A stretch of 5,520 bases of DNA from assembly GCA_003660635.1 (NCBI GenBank), contig QMUP01000073.1, positions 1-5,520 of the forward strand, given 5' to 3'. This DNA is from Candidatus Wolframiiraptor sp. Its GTDB lineage: Archaea > Thermoproteota > Nitrososphaeria_A > Caldarchaeales > Wolframiiraptoraceae. The notes below the pieces were generated by a model. It was given only the letters and a program-made list of their open reading frames with translations, ran no database searches and was not told the origin of the DNA. Each line of letters opens with the position of its first letter. Within the stretch, counting starts at the first letter, position 1. Made by a program: the position numbers and the translations under genes. Shown piece by piece: positions 5,518-5,520 of this stretch.

Positions 5518-5520
5518 TCA

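Larger units (their letters stand above)
5232..5520. other. Putative replication origin flank (oriC) beside orc1/cdc6
   Basis: This 289-bp stretch contains no convincing gene. It combines three things expected of an archaeal origin: immediate adjacency to orc1/cdc6, a well-formed ORB at 5358-5386 with weaker copies of its dyad around it, and a base-composition change. The last 120 bp are about 34% G+C by my count, clearly lower than the genes. The orc1 promoter must also lie here. The unwinding element and any opposing ORBs may continue beyond the window, so only one side of the origin is probably seen. Confidence 0.7.

Overview
The window is archaeal and encodes four protein genes, all on the minus strand, so they read from right to left. 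The best-supported assignment is an archaeon that uses DNA polymerase D. Two of the genes are archaeal replication proteins (an Orc1/Cdc6 initiator and the small subunit DP1 of PolD). The recognisable ribosome binding sites are archaeal GGTGA motifs, and an ORB-type origin element lies beside orc1. PolD is known to be absent from the Sulfolobales/Desulfurococcales/Thermoproteales type of crenarchaea. That leaves euryarchaeal groups or deep-branching Thermoproteota relatives (Korarchaeia, Bathyarchaeia, Caldarchaeales-like). The sequence does not decide between them. The G+C-rich codons, with many AGG, GAG and CTC, would suit a thermophile, but that is only a hint.

Layout from right to left. 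Positions 5232-5520 are non-coding and look like one flank of a replication origin. They hold a well-formed ORB (dyad TTCCAGTGGAAA followed by a G-rich string) and three weaker copies of the same TTYY-N3-GGAAA pattern, all in one orientation. They also hold a 16-bp perfect palindrome in the putative orc1 promoter and an A+T-rich stretch at the window end. Orc1/Cdc6 (3945-5231) follows. A 63-bp gap carries a TATA-like box placed for a leaderless transcript of an FGGY sugar kinase (2385-3881). A zinc-dependent, sorbitol-dehydrogenase-like polyol dehydrogenase (1322-2395) overlaps the end of the kinase. After a short gap comes PolD DP1 (1-1270), which runs off the left edge before its C-terminal end.

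How the genes fit together. In Pyrococcus and relatives, orc1/cdc6 sits beside the origin and directly precedes the DP1 and DP2 genes. Here the same order is kept, but a two-gene carbon-catabolism cassette lies between orc1 and DP1. The dehydrogenase would oxidise a polyol (or sugar) to a ketose and the kinase would phosphorylate it, feeding central pentose metabolism; this is inferred from family. Because the cassette has its own candidate promoter and only a short gap before DP1, the replicative polymerase subunit may be transcribed with the catabolic genes. The origin and this interrupted replication operon are the two points most worth following up.
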